A stretch of 33,743 bases of DNA, taken from assembly GCA_021647785.1 (NCBI GenBank), contig JAKIUC010000048.1:1-33743 (forward strand), in the 5' to 3' direction. This document shows, in pieces, positions 6,454 through 13,405 of the stretch. Position 1 is the stretch's first letter. Each line of letters begins with the position of its first letter. The stretch is from Melioribacteraceae bacterium. GTDB taxonomy: Bacteria > Bacteroidota > Ignavibacteria > Ignavibacteriales > Melioribacteraceae. The notes under the pieces were generated by a model. It did no database searches. It saw nothing but the letters and a program-made list of their open reading frames with translations, and was not told the origin of the DNA. The translations under genes were made by a program, and so were the position numbers.

Positions 6454-6795
6454 ATGTTAAGCCCAAAAAAAATAAAAAAGAATGAAGAAGAATCCGTAAC
6501 CATTGAATGGAAAGATGGACGCATACATACAATCCCAAATAAATTTTTACGTGATGAATCGCCCGATGCGAGTAACAAAGGGGAAACAATACTTTGGACC
6601 CACTACGAACCAGTTCCGCAAGGACCAGATAAGCCTGGCAAATATGAAATTAAAAATATCGAAGTAGTAGGGAGCTATGCAATGCAAATTACTTGGGGCG
6701 ATGGCTACAACCACGGAATTTACACTTGGGACTTACTCGAAAAATGGGGTGAGTTTTGGAAGATGAAAAATGATTTAAAAGAAAATTTGGAATAA
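6454..6795 (+). CDS. DUF971 (GBBH-like N-terminal domain) protein
   Basis: 113 residues consisting of a single DUF971 domain. Motifs: VTIEWKDGRIHTIPNKFLRD (family: I.W.DG....fp...LR), then CP-less variant SPDASNKGE, ILWTHYEPVPQGP, and the C-terminal VGSYAMQITWGDGYNHGIYTWDLL (family: vG.YAl.i.w.DgH..GiY.w..L). In eukaryotic gamma-butyrobetaine hydroxylases the same domain is a small zinc-binding N-terminal module; in bacteria it stands alone and is often found near Mrp/ApbC. The usual cysteine and histidine ligands are not all visible here, so zinc binding is unsure. It directly follows the inverted-repeat cassette and may originally have been co-transcribed with dgt. A terminator follows. Confidence 0.8.
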   Translation: MLSPKKIKKNEEESVTIEWKDGRIHTIPNKFLRDESPDASNKGETILWTHYEPVPQGPDKPGKYEIKNIEVVGSYAMQITWGDGYNHGIYTWDLLEKWGEFWKMKNDLKENLE

Positions 6796-6801
6796 TCTTA
6801 G

Positions 6802-6825
6802 GAACGTCAAACGGCGTTCTTTTTT
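6802..6825 (+). terminator. Rho-independent terminator after the DUF971 gene
   Basis: GAACGTC (6802-6808) pairs with GGCGTTC (6813-6819), with one G-U pair, around AAAC. Six T residues follow. It lies seven bases after the DUF971 stop and closes the plus-strand block that begins with the DUF192 gene. Confidence 0.8.
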
Positions 6826-6851
6826 AAAATGGTTTAACAACACAATAAATT

Positions 6852-7085
6852 TCATTGAAATATTTCTCCACGATCTTGAATTTCGGGTTGATTTCGTTCT
6901 CTTAAAAAATCATCTGCAAATAGGTCTAAATCATCAAAGAAACTTTCCCAACCATCTTTTCGTGGAAAAATAATAATTGCATCTCCAACTTTTGAAATCA
7001 ATGCATCTTTCGCTTCAAATCGATATTTTTTTGGTAATCTAATAGCTTGGTTATTACCACTTTGAAATATTTTAACTGTTTCCAT
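6852..7085 (-). CDS. vapB: VapB-like antitoxin (AbrB/SpoVT-type), toxin partner missing
   Basis: 77 residues from the ATG at 7085, where GTGGGG lies seven bases upstream. A longer frame to 7139 would run through the promoter and is rejected. The N-terminus METVKIFQSGNNQAIRLPKKYRF is the swapped-hairpin AbrB DNA-binding fold of VapB/VagC antitoxins (pattern: KvF.sG.SQAVRLPk.fr), followed by V.....iiifPr. The acidic tail (SFFDDLDLFADDFL) is the usual toxin-binding region. VapC toxin genes normally overlap the antitoxin stop by ATGA. Here the ATGA is present (6855-6852) and is followed by codons for KFIV, but no PIN domain follows: the frame runs into the DUF971 terminator. The toxin therefore looks deleted, leaving an orphan antitoxin. 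Confidence 0.75.
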   Translation of the reverse strand: METVKIFQSGNNQAIRLPKKYRFEAKDALISKVGDAIIIFPRKDGWESFFDDLDLFADDFLRERNQPEIQDRGEIFQ

Positions 7086-7110
7086 TCTAAACCCCACAAG
7101 TATATTATGC

Positions 7111-7139
7111 AATATGCACGTTTTAAGTTTGTATGTCAA
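7111..7139 (-). promoter_or_regulatory. Sigma-70-like promoter for the VapB-like gene
   Basis: Read on the minus strand, TTGACA (7139-7134) and CATATT (7116-7111) are 17 bases apart and lie about 26 bases before the ATG. The -35 is a perfect consensus. The -10 region overlaps the near-palindrome TGCATATTGCA, a likely place for autoregulation by the antitoxin (inference). Confidence 0.6.
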
Positions 7140-7145
7140 ATTGTT

Positions 7146-7988
7146 TTACATTAAGATTTTCTCAAACAAATACTCATCATATTTATTCAAAGGGCAGCCG
7201 CATTTTTTGGATGGGCATTTAACGAGTTCATTACTAAACTCAATCCCTTCATATATATTCCCAATCTTTCTTTTAATTTGATGACAAGGATATACATTTC
7301 CATTCGAGAAAACTACTGCTGCATTGCACCCTGCATTACAAAGTTCTCCTTTTTGAGCAAAGCAAGAAATCTCACTTTTACTAATTTCAAATAACTCCAA
7401 CTCCTTATGGCTGTAGCTTGCGGGATAGGTTTGCCCACTATAGTTTCCGTAAAATGGAGCAAAAGTTAATGTGATAGAATTCTCTTTCGCAAATTTTGCA
7501 ATTACATCCAATTTGGTTTTTACTTTTGGATATGCTACTGCTTCGGCAAAGATATTGAATCCATTCTCTTTTAAAATATTATAGTTCTCTATAAATCTGT
7601 TAAGCAAATTCATATTCATCAATTCCTCGAAATGAAATGATGCGTGGATGTGAAGCACTCTATTTGCATCAATTTCTTCTGCAATTTGTTTGATGTTTTT
7701 TGAAATTAAATTACTGTTAAATGAAATGTAATGTTTCTTTGTAATTGCTTTACATGCTTCCACAAAATTTGGAACAAGAGTTGGCTCACCTCCAGTAAAA
7801 CTGATACGAAATGTTTTATCAGTTTTATCCAAAGTTGAAATTAGCTGCTCAATTTTTATTGAATGAACTTTCACATTTGTGTCAGTTATTTTCCCAAAGC
7901 AATACTCACAATCTAAATTGCATCGTTTGGTTACATCCCAATGGAGCCACGCATCATAATCTTGATTTTTATTCCGTAATTTTTTCAT
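7146..7988 (-). CDS. Radical SAM protein with SPASM-like C-terminus
   Basis: 280 residues from the ATG at 7988. A GTG at 8033 would add 15 residues encoded by a low-complexity, commonly repeated stretch (CCACAAAGG, AGACCCAAAGAG) and is not favoured. The 4Fe-4S site is CNLDCEYC (residues 23-30, CX3CX2C), followed by the glycine-rich SAM contact FTGGEPT near residue 75 and an HASFH strand. The C-terminal part has AEC-like CNAGCNAAVVFSNGNVYPC and KCPSKKCGCPL, cysteines placed as in a SPASM/twitch domain for a second cluster. Such enzymes often mature peptides or modify proteins. No precursor peptide was recognised next to it; the neighbour at 8137 is a secreted T9SS protein transcribed divergently. 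The substrate is unknown. Confidence 0.8.
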   Translation of the reverse strand: MKKLRNKNQDYDAWLHWDVTKRCNLDCEYCFGKITDTNVKVHSIKIEQLISTLDKTDKTFRISFTGGEPTLVPNFVEACKAITKKHYISFNSNLISKNIKQIAEEIDANRVLHIHASFHFEELMNMNLLNRFIENYNILKENGFNIFAEAVAYPKVKTKLDVIAKFAKENSITLTFAPFYGNYSGQTYPASYSHKELELFEISKSEISCFAQKGELCNAGCNAAVVFSNGNVYPCHQIKRKIGNIYEGIEFSNELVKCPSKKCGCPLNKYDEYLFEKILM

Positions 7989-8136
7989 AATAAAAAGATA
8001 ACCACAAAGGTTTAAAGACCCAAAGAGAAACACAAATCAGCATAACATAAATAATTCTTTTGTTTTATAAAATGATTATTTAAGTTAATTAACAGATAAT
8101 ATATAACTTATTGAAATTTTTATAAATGAGGTTTTT

Positions 8137-9396
8137 ATGAAAAATCAAATTTATCTATTTATAATTTCACTTTTAGCTTTTACCTCTATCCATGCTCAAT
8201 CAGAGAGCGAAGCACTTCTAAATATTTTCAATTTTTCTAATAATGTTACGGCAGTTACTAATGATGTTGTTTCAGTATCTATTGATGCCGTTTGGCTTGC
8301 AAGTGAAATTATGGGAACTACTACCATCACTGGTACATTAAATCAAAACGCTAATAACTATTGGACTTACAGTGCCTCTCCATCAGATAAATTAATACTC
8401 ATATATTCTAATGGAAGTTCTATGGAATTTGTATTCACCACAATTTATGGATATGATGAAGGGAGTGCGGAAGATTTTAAGAATTCTCATACAATGGATT
8501 TTACCACATATATTAAAGATTATCTAAATTTACGAATTCAGAGTAGTGCAACTCCAAGTTCTGATAAAACTAATTATGTAAAAAAAATTAGTGGAACATA
8601 TATAGAATTTGCAGAGACATACACACTTGATATAGAACATACTTCAGATACATATTATTATGTTAGTGGTTCTATAGCTATGTCTGAATTTAACGATTAT
8701 ATTGTTGGAACTGCAAATTCAAGTAGTAAGAGTTATACTTTGAATGACCAATTTTATGTATCTCTGGCACACAATAGTAATTCGGGTACTTTTGCAAGAT
8801 CAAAAAACAGATGGTGCAATAGTTCATCAACAATGGGGAATACATCATACAAATTTGATGGAATGAGGATAAATTGGAATGGAGGAACTCAATTTGCTGA
8901 TAGTGCTAATGCAGGAATTTATAACATAGTAATTGATAGTCATCAATGGTTAGTTGAAGGAAGTGTGCTGAAGAATAATCAAAACTATGGGAGTATTGAA
9001 TTTAGCGAAGATGTTATTAACGGAACTAATGGTCCGTATTTAATTGCAGTACTTAGTAGTGGTGAAACCGTTATTCTTAATTCTCTCTTAAATCCTATTA
9101 TTACATCAATAAAAAATGAGAAGGCAATAGTAACAAATTATTTTCTTGAACAAAACTACCCCAATCCTTTTAACCCAAGTACAAACATTTCATTTACAAT
9201 TCCGGAAACTGGAGTAGTAAAACTAAATATCTATAACATACTTGGCGAAGTGGTGTCGGAATTGATAAACGAAAATCTTGAAGCGGGCTTTCATCAATAT
9301 CAATTTAATGCAATTAATTTACCAAGTGGAATTTATTTTTACTCCATTTCAGTTAATGGATTTACGAAAGTTAAGAAGATGAATTTGATAAAATAA
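8137..9396 (+). CDS. Secreted protein with type IX secretion sorting domain
   Basis: 419 residues. The signal peptide MKNQIYLFIISLLAFTSIHA is followed by a likely cleavage before QS. The middle is beta-rich, with many S, T, N and Y residues and no family I recognise. The last 80 residues are a type A C-terminal sorting domain: FLEQNYPNPFNPSTNISFTI, then LNIYNILGEVVSELIN, the YQFNAINLPSGIYFYSI block and KVKKMNLIK at the end. Such proteins cross the outer membrane through the T9SS (Por) system and are released or anchored at the surface. The NPFNPST form is the usual one in Ignavibacteria. Its role, such as adhesin or binding protein, cannot be told. It ends 14 bases from the convergent TRAP permease stop, with no clear terminator in the gap. 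Confidence 0.85.
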   Translation: MKNQIYLFIISLLAFTSIHAQSESEALLNIFNFSNNVTAVTNDVVSVSIDAVWLASEIMGTTTITGTLNQNANNYWTYSASPSDKLILIYSNGSSMEFVFTTIYGYDEGSAEDFKNSHTMDFTTYIKDYLNLRIQSSATPSSDKTNYVKKISGTYIEFAETYTLDIEHTSDTYYYVSGSIAMSEFNDYIVGTANSSSKSYTLNDQFYVSLAHNSNSGTFARSKNRWCNSSSTMGNTSYKFDGMRINWNGGTQFADSANAGIYNIVIDSHQWLVEGSVLKNNQNYGSIEFSEDVINGTNGPYLIAVLSSGETVILNSLLNPIITSIKNEKAIVTNYFLEQNYPNPFNPSTNISFTIPETGVVKLNIYNILGEVVSELINENLEAGFHQYQFNAINLPSGIYFYSISVNGFTKVKKMNLIK

Positions 9397-9409
9397 TTTT
9401 TAAACAATT

Positions 9410-11146
9410 TCAGTTTGCAGAAACTTCAGGAAAATATTTCTTTTTTAATGTATAGTACCAAGCGAAGCTTAAAAAGTAGGAAACAATAAAATTTCCAATA
9501 ATAATTATTGTAAACCACATTAAGATATTTAGCAGGCTTGCATTTAAACTAAATGCAGGAACAAATCCGAAGAGGAATGGAGCCACATATAAAAACTTAG
9601 CAAACTTAAAAGCGTTAAATGCAGTAGGCCAAATGGGAGCCTTAGCAATTGCTGCTCCTGCAAAGGCAGCAATACAAACTGGTGGCGAGATGTTGGAATC
9701 TTGACTTAACCAATAAACAATCATATGTGCTGCAATAGGATTAACACCAAGATGTGATAAAGCAGGAACAGCAACAACAGCGGTAATTAAATATGCAGCA
9801 GTAACGGGAACACCCATTCCAAGAACTAATGAAGCGAGAGCAATTAGCAAAATTGTAAGAACCAAACTTCCGGCAGCTAATTCAATTACAATATCTGCAA
9901 AAGTTAAAATCAATCCGGAAAATGTAAGCATCGAGATAATGATTCCAATAATACCAACAGTGGCACCAATTTTTAAACTATTTTCTGTTCCTTTTCTTGC
10001 TGCTTCAGCAAATCCTTTAAAATCAATTCTTGTCTCTTTTTTAACCCAGCTAACAGCGATACAAGCTAGAATTCCTGTAACAGCAGCAAACCCAGCAGAG
10101 TATCCAAGGAACATCAGCAGAGTAATTATTATTAGAGGAGCCATAAAATACCACTCCTCTTTAAAAATCTGCTTAGCAGTTTTTCTGCTTTTATCACCTT
10201 TAATGTTATGTGCTTTAGCTTCGTAATGCACCATTACAAAAACGCTGAAAAAATACATAGTTGCAGGAAAAAGAGCAACCAGCATAATGTGTGCGTAGGG
10301 TATTCCGGTAAGTTCTGCCATAATAAATCCGCCAGCACCCATAATTGGAGGCATAAACATACCACCAATAGAGGCTGCAGGTTCAATGGCACCGGCAACT
10401 TGCGGTTTAAATCCGGCTTTTTTCATTAAAGGTATTGTGAATGCACCAGTGGAAACAGTGTTGGCTATTGCACTTCCGGAGATTGAACCAAACAGTGCAC
10501 TTGCAATTACAGCAACTTTAGCTGGTCCGCCAGTTTTGTGTCCAACAGCAGCCATAGGAAAATCAATAAAAAATCTTTGTGCTCCAGACCTTTCCAAGAA
10601 AGCACCAAAAAGGACAAAGAGTAATACATAAGTTGCAAGCACGTTAGCCATAATTCCGAAAACACCATCTTCTCTGAAAAAGATTGTTGTACAAACTCCA
10701 AGAAAAGTATCGCCAGGGTGCATAAATAAGTCAGGGGCGTACTCGCCATAAATACCATATATTAACATTGCAGTACCAATAATAACAAATACAAATCCAA
10801 CAGCTCTTCTTGCAATTTCAATTCCTAAAATTACACCTATGGCGGCAACATATTGGTCAAGATCAGTCTCAATTCCTGCTCTGTAGTTTAGGTTCTCATA
10901 ATTGTAAATCCAGTAAATTACAGAAGAAGCTGCGAGAATCATTAACACATAATCTAAAACACGTAAAAGTGGGTTTGAAGATTTATAAAGCATGAAGACT
11001 AAAATGTATGTAATTAAAACATAGATTCCTCTATGATACTCAGTTGGTGCAGGGATCCAAACAGCGGATATGAGATAGAATATTACGAGAAATACTGAGA
11101 GACCAGTAAAAGCAGTTTTTTCAAATTTATTTAAATTTTCAAACAT
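9410..11146 (-). CDS. TRAP transporter fused permease (DctQM type), TAXI system
   Basis: 578 residues with about 14 or more hydrophobic segments. The N-terminal part (residues 10-130) corresponds to the small four-helix DctQ-like unit and the rest to DctM. DctM signatures are clear: GSISGSAIANTVSTGAFTIP near 215, the EPAASIGGMFMPPIMGAGGFIM block near 250, and VLGMGVPVTAAYLI near 445, followed by SQDSNISPPVCIAAFAGAAIA. It works in the inner membrane with a periplasmic binding protein and uses an ion gradient to import a solute, often a carboxylate or amino acid. The TAXI-type binding protein lies upstream on the same strand, 314 bp away, an unusually large gap for one operon. The substrate is unknown. 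Confidence 0.9.
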   Translation of the reverse strand: MFENLNKFEKTAFTGLSVFLVIFYLISAVWIPAPTEYHRGIYVLITYILVFMLYKSSNPLLRVLDYVLMILAASSVIYWIYNYENLNYRAGIETDLDQYVAAIGVILGIEIARRAVGFVFVIIGTAMLIYGIYGEYAPDLFMHPGDTFLGVCTTIFFREDGVFGIMANVLATYVLLFVLFGAFLERSGAQRFFIDFPMAAVGHKTGGPAKVAVIASALFGSISGSAIANTVSTGAFTIPLMKKAGFKPQVAGAIEPAASIGGMFMPPIMGAGGFIMAELTGIPYAHIMLVALFPATMYFFSVFVMVHYEAKAHNIKGDKSRKTAKQIFKEEWYFMAPLIIITLLMFLGYSAGFAAVTGILACIAVSWVKKETRIDFKGFAEAARKGTENSLKIGATVGIIGIIISMLTFSGLILTFADIVIELAAGSLVLTILLIALASLVLGMGVPVTAAYLITAVVAVPALSHLGVNPIAAHMIVYWLSQDSNISPPVCIAAFAGAAIAKAPIWPTAFNAFKFAKFLYVAPFLFGFVPAFSLNASLLNILMWFTIIIIGNFIVSYFLSFAWYYTLKKKYFPEVSAN

Positions 11147-11219
11147 TTTTTTCTCTAATTGAGTAATAAAAGAAGGTTAAATTCTAATAATGACAGCATT
11201 ATTAATTAGGCCATAATTA

Positions 11220-11251
11220 CGCAGATTGACCGCTTTGCTAACCAATCTACG
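11220..11251. repeat. REP-like hairpin in the 314-bp gap between the TRAP genes
   Basis: CGCAGATTG (11220-11228) pairs with CAATCTACG (11243-11251), with one G-U pair, around a 14-base loop. Further on, TTTATTAGTCCAT (11271-11283) repeats as TTTACTAGTCCAT (11300-11312). The rest of the gap 11147-11460 shows nothing I can name. A 50-codon plus-strand frame (11316-11468) runs antisense into the TAXI gene and has no recognisable product. No DUF1850 gene, common in TAXI operons, is visible. Confidence 0.4.
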
Positions 11252-11460
11252 TTACAAATTGTAGCACAGATTTATTAGTCCATTCTTTGCATAACCTATT
11301 TTACTAGTCCATCTCATGGGAGATTTCTCTAACATTTATTATTCTTGGGGGGCTACCGAAGGCATACTTACAGTAGTAGCATTACAAACAGAGCAAAATG
11401 AAAAGAAATATTATTTTGTTAAAATAGAGTTGCTATATTTATTAGGTTATACAAAGCCTC

Positions 11461-12402
11461 CTATTTAATAACCCCCATCTCTTTCCAAAACTTTGTTGCA
11501 CCATCATGTAAAGGGGTAACAATACCAGTTAAGCCACCTTCAATTGACATCTCTCTCGCTGATTTATGAATACTTACCATGTGAGCCAAACCTTTTTCGC
11601 TATATACAATTTTTAATAAATTATAAACAATATCTTCAGAAACTTTTTTGCTTGCAATCCAAATTGCTCCATCTTGGAAAGATACTATATCATTATCCTG
11701 TCCTTTATAAGTACCCGCAGGAATAATAGCCTTTAGGAAATAAGGATTTGCTGCAAAATACCCTGCTTTTTCTAATTCATCCCAGATACTTAGCAATTTA
11801 ATATCTTCCTGCAAAGCTACTTCAAGAATTGAAGCATTATACGGACCCGAAAAAATCCAGAATGCATCTAATTGACCATTTTTGAACGCATTTGCTGCAC
11901 TTCTAAATCCTAAGTTTTCCGCATCTATTTTATCCCATAAATTTAAATACTTTAACATTGCTTCACAATTTGCTGCAGTACCAGAGCCTGCATTTCCAAT
12001 TCCAATCTTTTTGCCTACTAAATCATTTAAAGTATTTATTCCGGAATTTTTCCGAACAACTAACTGCCCAACTGCACCGAAGAAGAAACCTAATGCACGT
12101 ACATTTTCATATTTATTTGTATCCTTTGGTAATGTGCCATTCAATGCAGCATAAATTTGACTTGAAAAAGCGATTCCAAAACTCGATTTACCGCTATTGC
12201 ACGTTCGTATATTTTCAATTGAACCACCGGAGGATGAGGCAAGTACTCTAATTTTATTCTTTTTTGCAAGTGTAGAGATTGCACTTGCATAATATTGGTA
12301 TGTTCCGCCAGAGGGACCGCCAGAGAATCTGTACATTTGCGAGAATATATCTATAGGTATTATAAAGGCTATGGCTACGAGAGTTAGTACTATGCTTTTC
12401 AT
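11461..12402 (-). CDS. TAXI-family TRAP transporter solute-binding protein
   Basis: 313 residues. The signal peptide MKSIVLTLVAIAFIIPIDIFS leads into the mature start MYRFSGGPSGGTYQYYASAI, the hallmark of TAXI proteins (tGs..G.Y...a..ia). Other family features are VLASSSGGSIENIR, IAFSSQIY, VGKKIGIGNAGSGTAANCEAML and the C-terminal IVTPLHDGATKFWKEMGV (family: PlHpGA..yyrE.G). It is periplasmic, captures the solute and delivers it to the fused permease encoded downstream. Known TAXI systems carry glutamate, glutamine or related acids, but the substrate here is not established. It is complete and starts with ATG. No other TRAP component is needed, because the permease is a Q-M fusion. Confidence 0.9.
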   Translation of the reverse strand: MKSIVLTLVAIAFIIPIDIFSQMYRFSGGPSGGTYQYYASAISTLAKKNKIRVLASSSGGSIENIRTCNSGKSSFGIAFSSQIYAALNGTLPKDTNKYENVRALGFFFGAVGQLVVRKNSGINTLNDLVGKKIGIGNAGSGTAANCEAMLKYLNLWDKIDAENLGFRSAANAFKNGQLDAFWIFSGPYNASILEVALQEDIKLLSIWDELEKAGYFAANPYFLKAIIPAGTYKGQDNDIVSFQDGAIWIASKKVSEDIVYNLLKIVYSEKGLAHMVSIHKSAREMSIEGGLTGIVTPLHDGATKFWKEMGVIK

Positions 12403-12516
12403 TTTATCCTTTTCTAGTATTTTGTAAGAGATACTTATAATTAGAAAAATTTGCTTAGTGAATTTAATAATATAATTACTATTAAACCGAAGTCGTTTTC
12501 ATTGTAGGTATATAAC

Positions 12517-12551
12517 CAGCCAAAAGTATGATAGTTAATGACATTTGGCTG
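12517..12551. repeat. Hairpin in the gap between the TAXI gene and the ATPase fragment
   Basis: CAGCCAAA (12517-12524) pairs exactly with TTTGGCTG (12544-12551) around 19 bases. On the plus strand it is followed by AATAAAAATTTTTAA. A small hairpin, TCTCGAAAAGAGA, follows at about 12567. It might be a weak terminator for the ATPase fragment read from the right, or a repeat remnant. Nothing else is seen in 12403-12629. Confidence 0.3.
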
Positions 12552-12629
12552 AATAAAAATTTTTAACTCTCGAAAAGAGAATCCATGGTTAAGCTATTTT
12601 GAACAATTTCTAAACTATAGCTATTCTCT

Positions 12630-13109
12630 TTAATGCCATATGTAGTAACCATTAAATGGTATATATTGTGTAACAAAACCAGATTCAATTAACTCTTCGA
12701 TAGTTTTAGTAAAAGTACCTCCAGAGGTTACTTTACTTTTGCTAATTAAATGGTTTCTTGTACATCCTTTGCGAGTTGCTGCAAGTTTTTTTATGATGGA
12801 AATATGAAGGTCATGATTAGTGAATAATGAAGCAAAAACAAGGTTAAATTCATTTGCAAGAAGACCATCTTTAGTAAAACACAAACGATCTAAAGCTTGA
12901 GCAACACTTTCCCCTTTTCGCAGTTTTTCGAGATAATAGGGTACACCACCAATAGCCATGTATAATTGCAGTATATCATATCGCGAGTATTTTAGAATAT
13001 TTTTCTTTAAAAATATTTCAGTTTCATTTAGGTTAAAAGGTAACAACCTAATGGTTTGCGTTATTCTGTTGTGCAACCCACCTTTGTTTTTAATAAAGCT
13101 ATATACGAC
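12630..13109 (-). pseudogene. Fragment of an AAA+ ATPase (COG1672/DUF234-type)
   Basis: The frame reads SFIKNKGGLHNRITQTIRLLPFN and then LQLYMAIGGVPYYLEKL, LDRLCFTKDGLLANEFNLVFASLF and a winged-helix-like TFTKTIEELIESGFVTQY. This is the middle and later part of the large prokaryotic ATPase family that has an N-terminal P-loop and a C-terminal nuclease-like domain. The NTPase half with Walker A and B is absent, and the frame stops at NGYYIWH before the C-terminal domain, so both ends are missing. No start codon fits: the first methionine proposed by frame alone is a TTG inside the conserved GGLHNR. Upstream the frame runs into a MITE at 13110. It is best read as a decayed gene. Confidence 0.7.
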
Positions 13110-13270
13110 TAGCGATGCGGGGGCAAAATAAAAATGAATAAAAATACATGTACTGCACTGCGTGTAACAAGTTATAGATATACTAAAAATTATTTTTCCA
13201 GCTAAAAGTGTTTATTAAATCCCGCAAATGCGGGATTTAATAATTGAAATTGATTTGACTCTGAATCGCT
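13110..13270. mobile_element. MITE family R2, copy A, flanked by a direct repeat
   Basis: About 161 bp, matching 21798-21961 in reverse orientation along its full length. The right end carries the intact terminal sequence TTGACTCTGAATCGC; the left end (AGCGATGCGGGGGC) is a decayed version of it. A perfect 12-bp-stem palindrome lies inside (13215-13226 with 13229-13240, core AAATCCCGCA). GCTATATACGAC occurs on both sides, at 13098-13109 and 13268-13279, consistent with a target-site duplication of about 9 bp plus overlap with the element end. No coding capacity. Insertion here ended the ATPase fragment. Confidence 0.75.
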
Positions 13271-13405
13271 ATATACGACATCTTCTCTTGATTTTAACAG
13301 AGAGAAAACCTAATTTTCTATTTCGTATTAAGATTAAAGTATCTATTGAAAACTTCTTTTATTTTTCGATTATAAGAAATAGTATTTCATTTAACAGAGT
13401 TTTAT

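Noticed and set aside
7986-8033. Longer start (GTG) for the radical SAM gene.
   Set aside because: The extra 15 codons come from a low-complexity stretch of a type repeated in related genomes and precede a good MKK start.
11316-11468. 50-codon plus-strand frame between the TRAP genes.
   Set aside because: It overlaps the end of the TAXI gene in antisense, has no ribosome site and no recognisable product.
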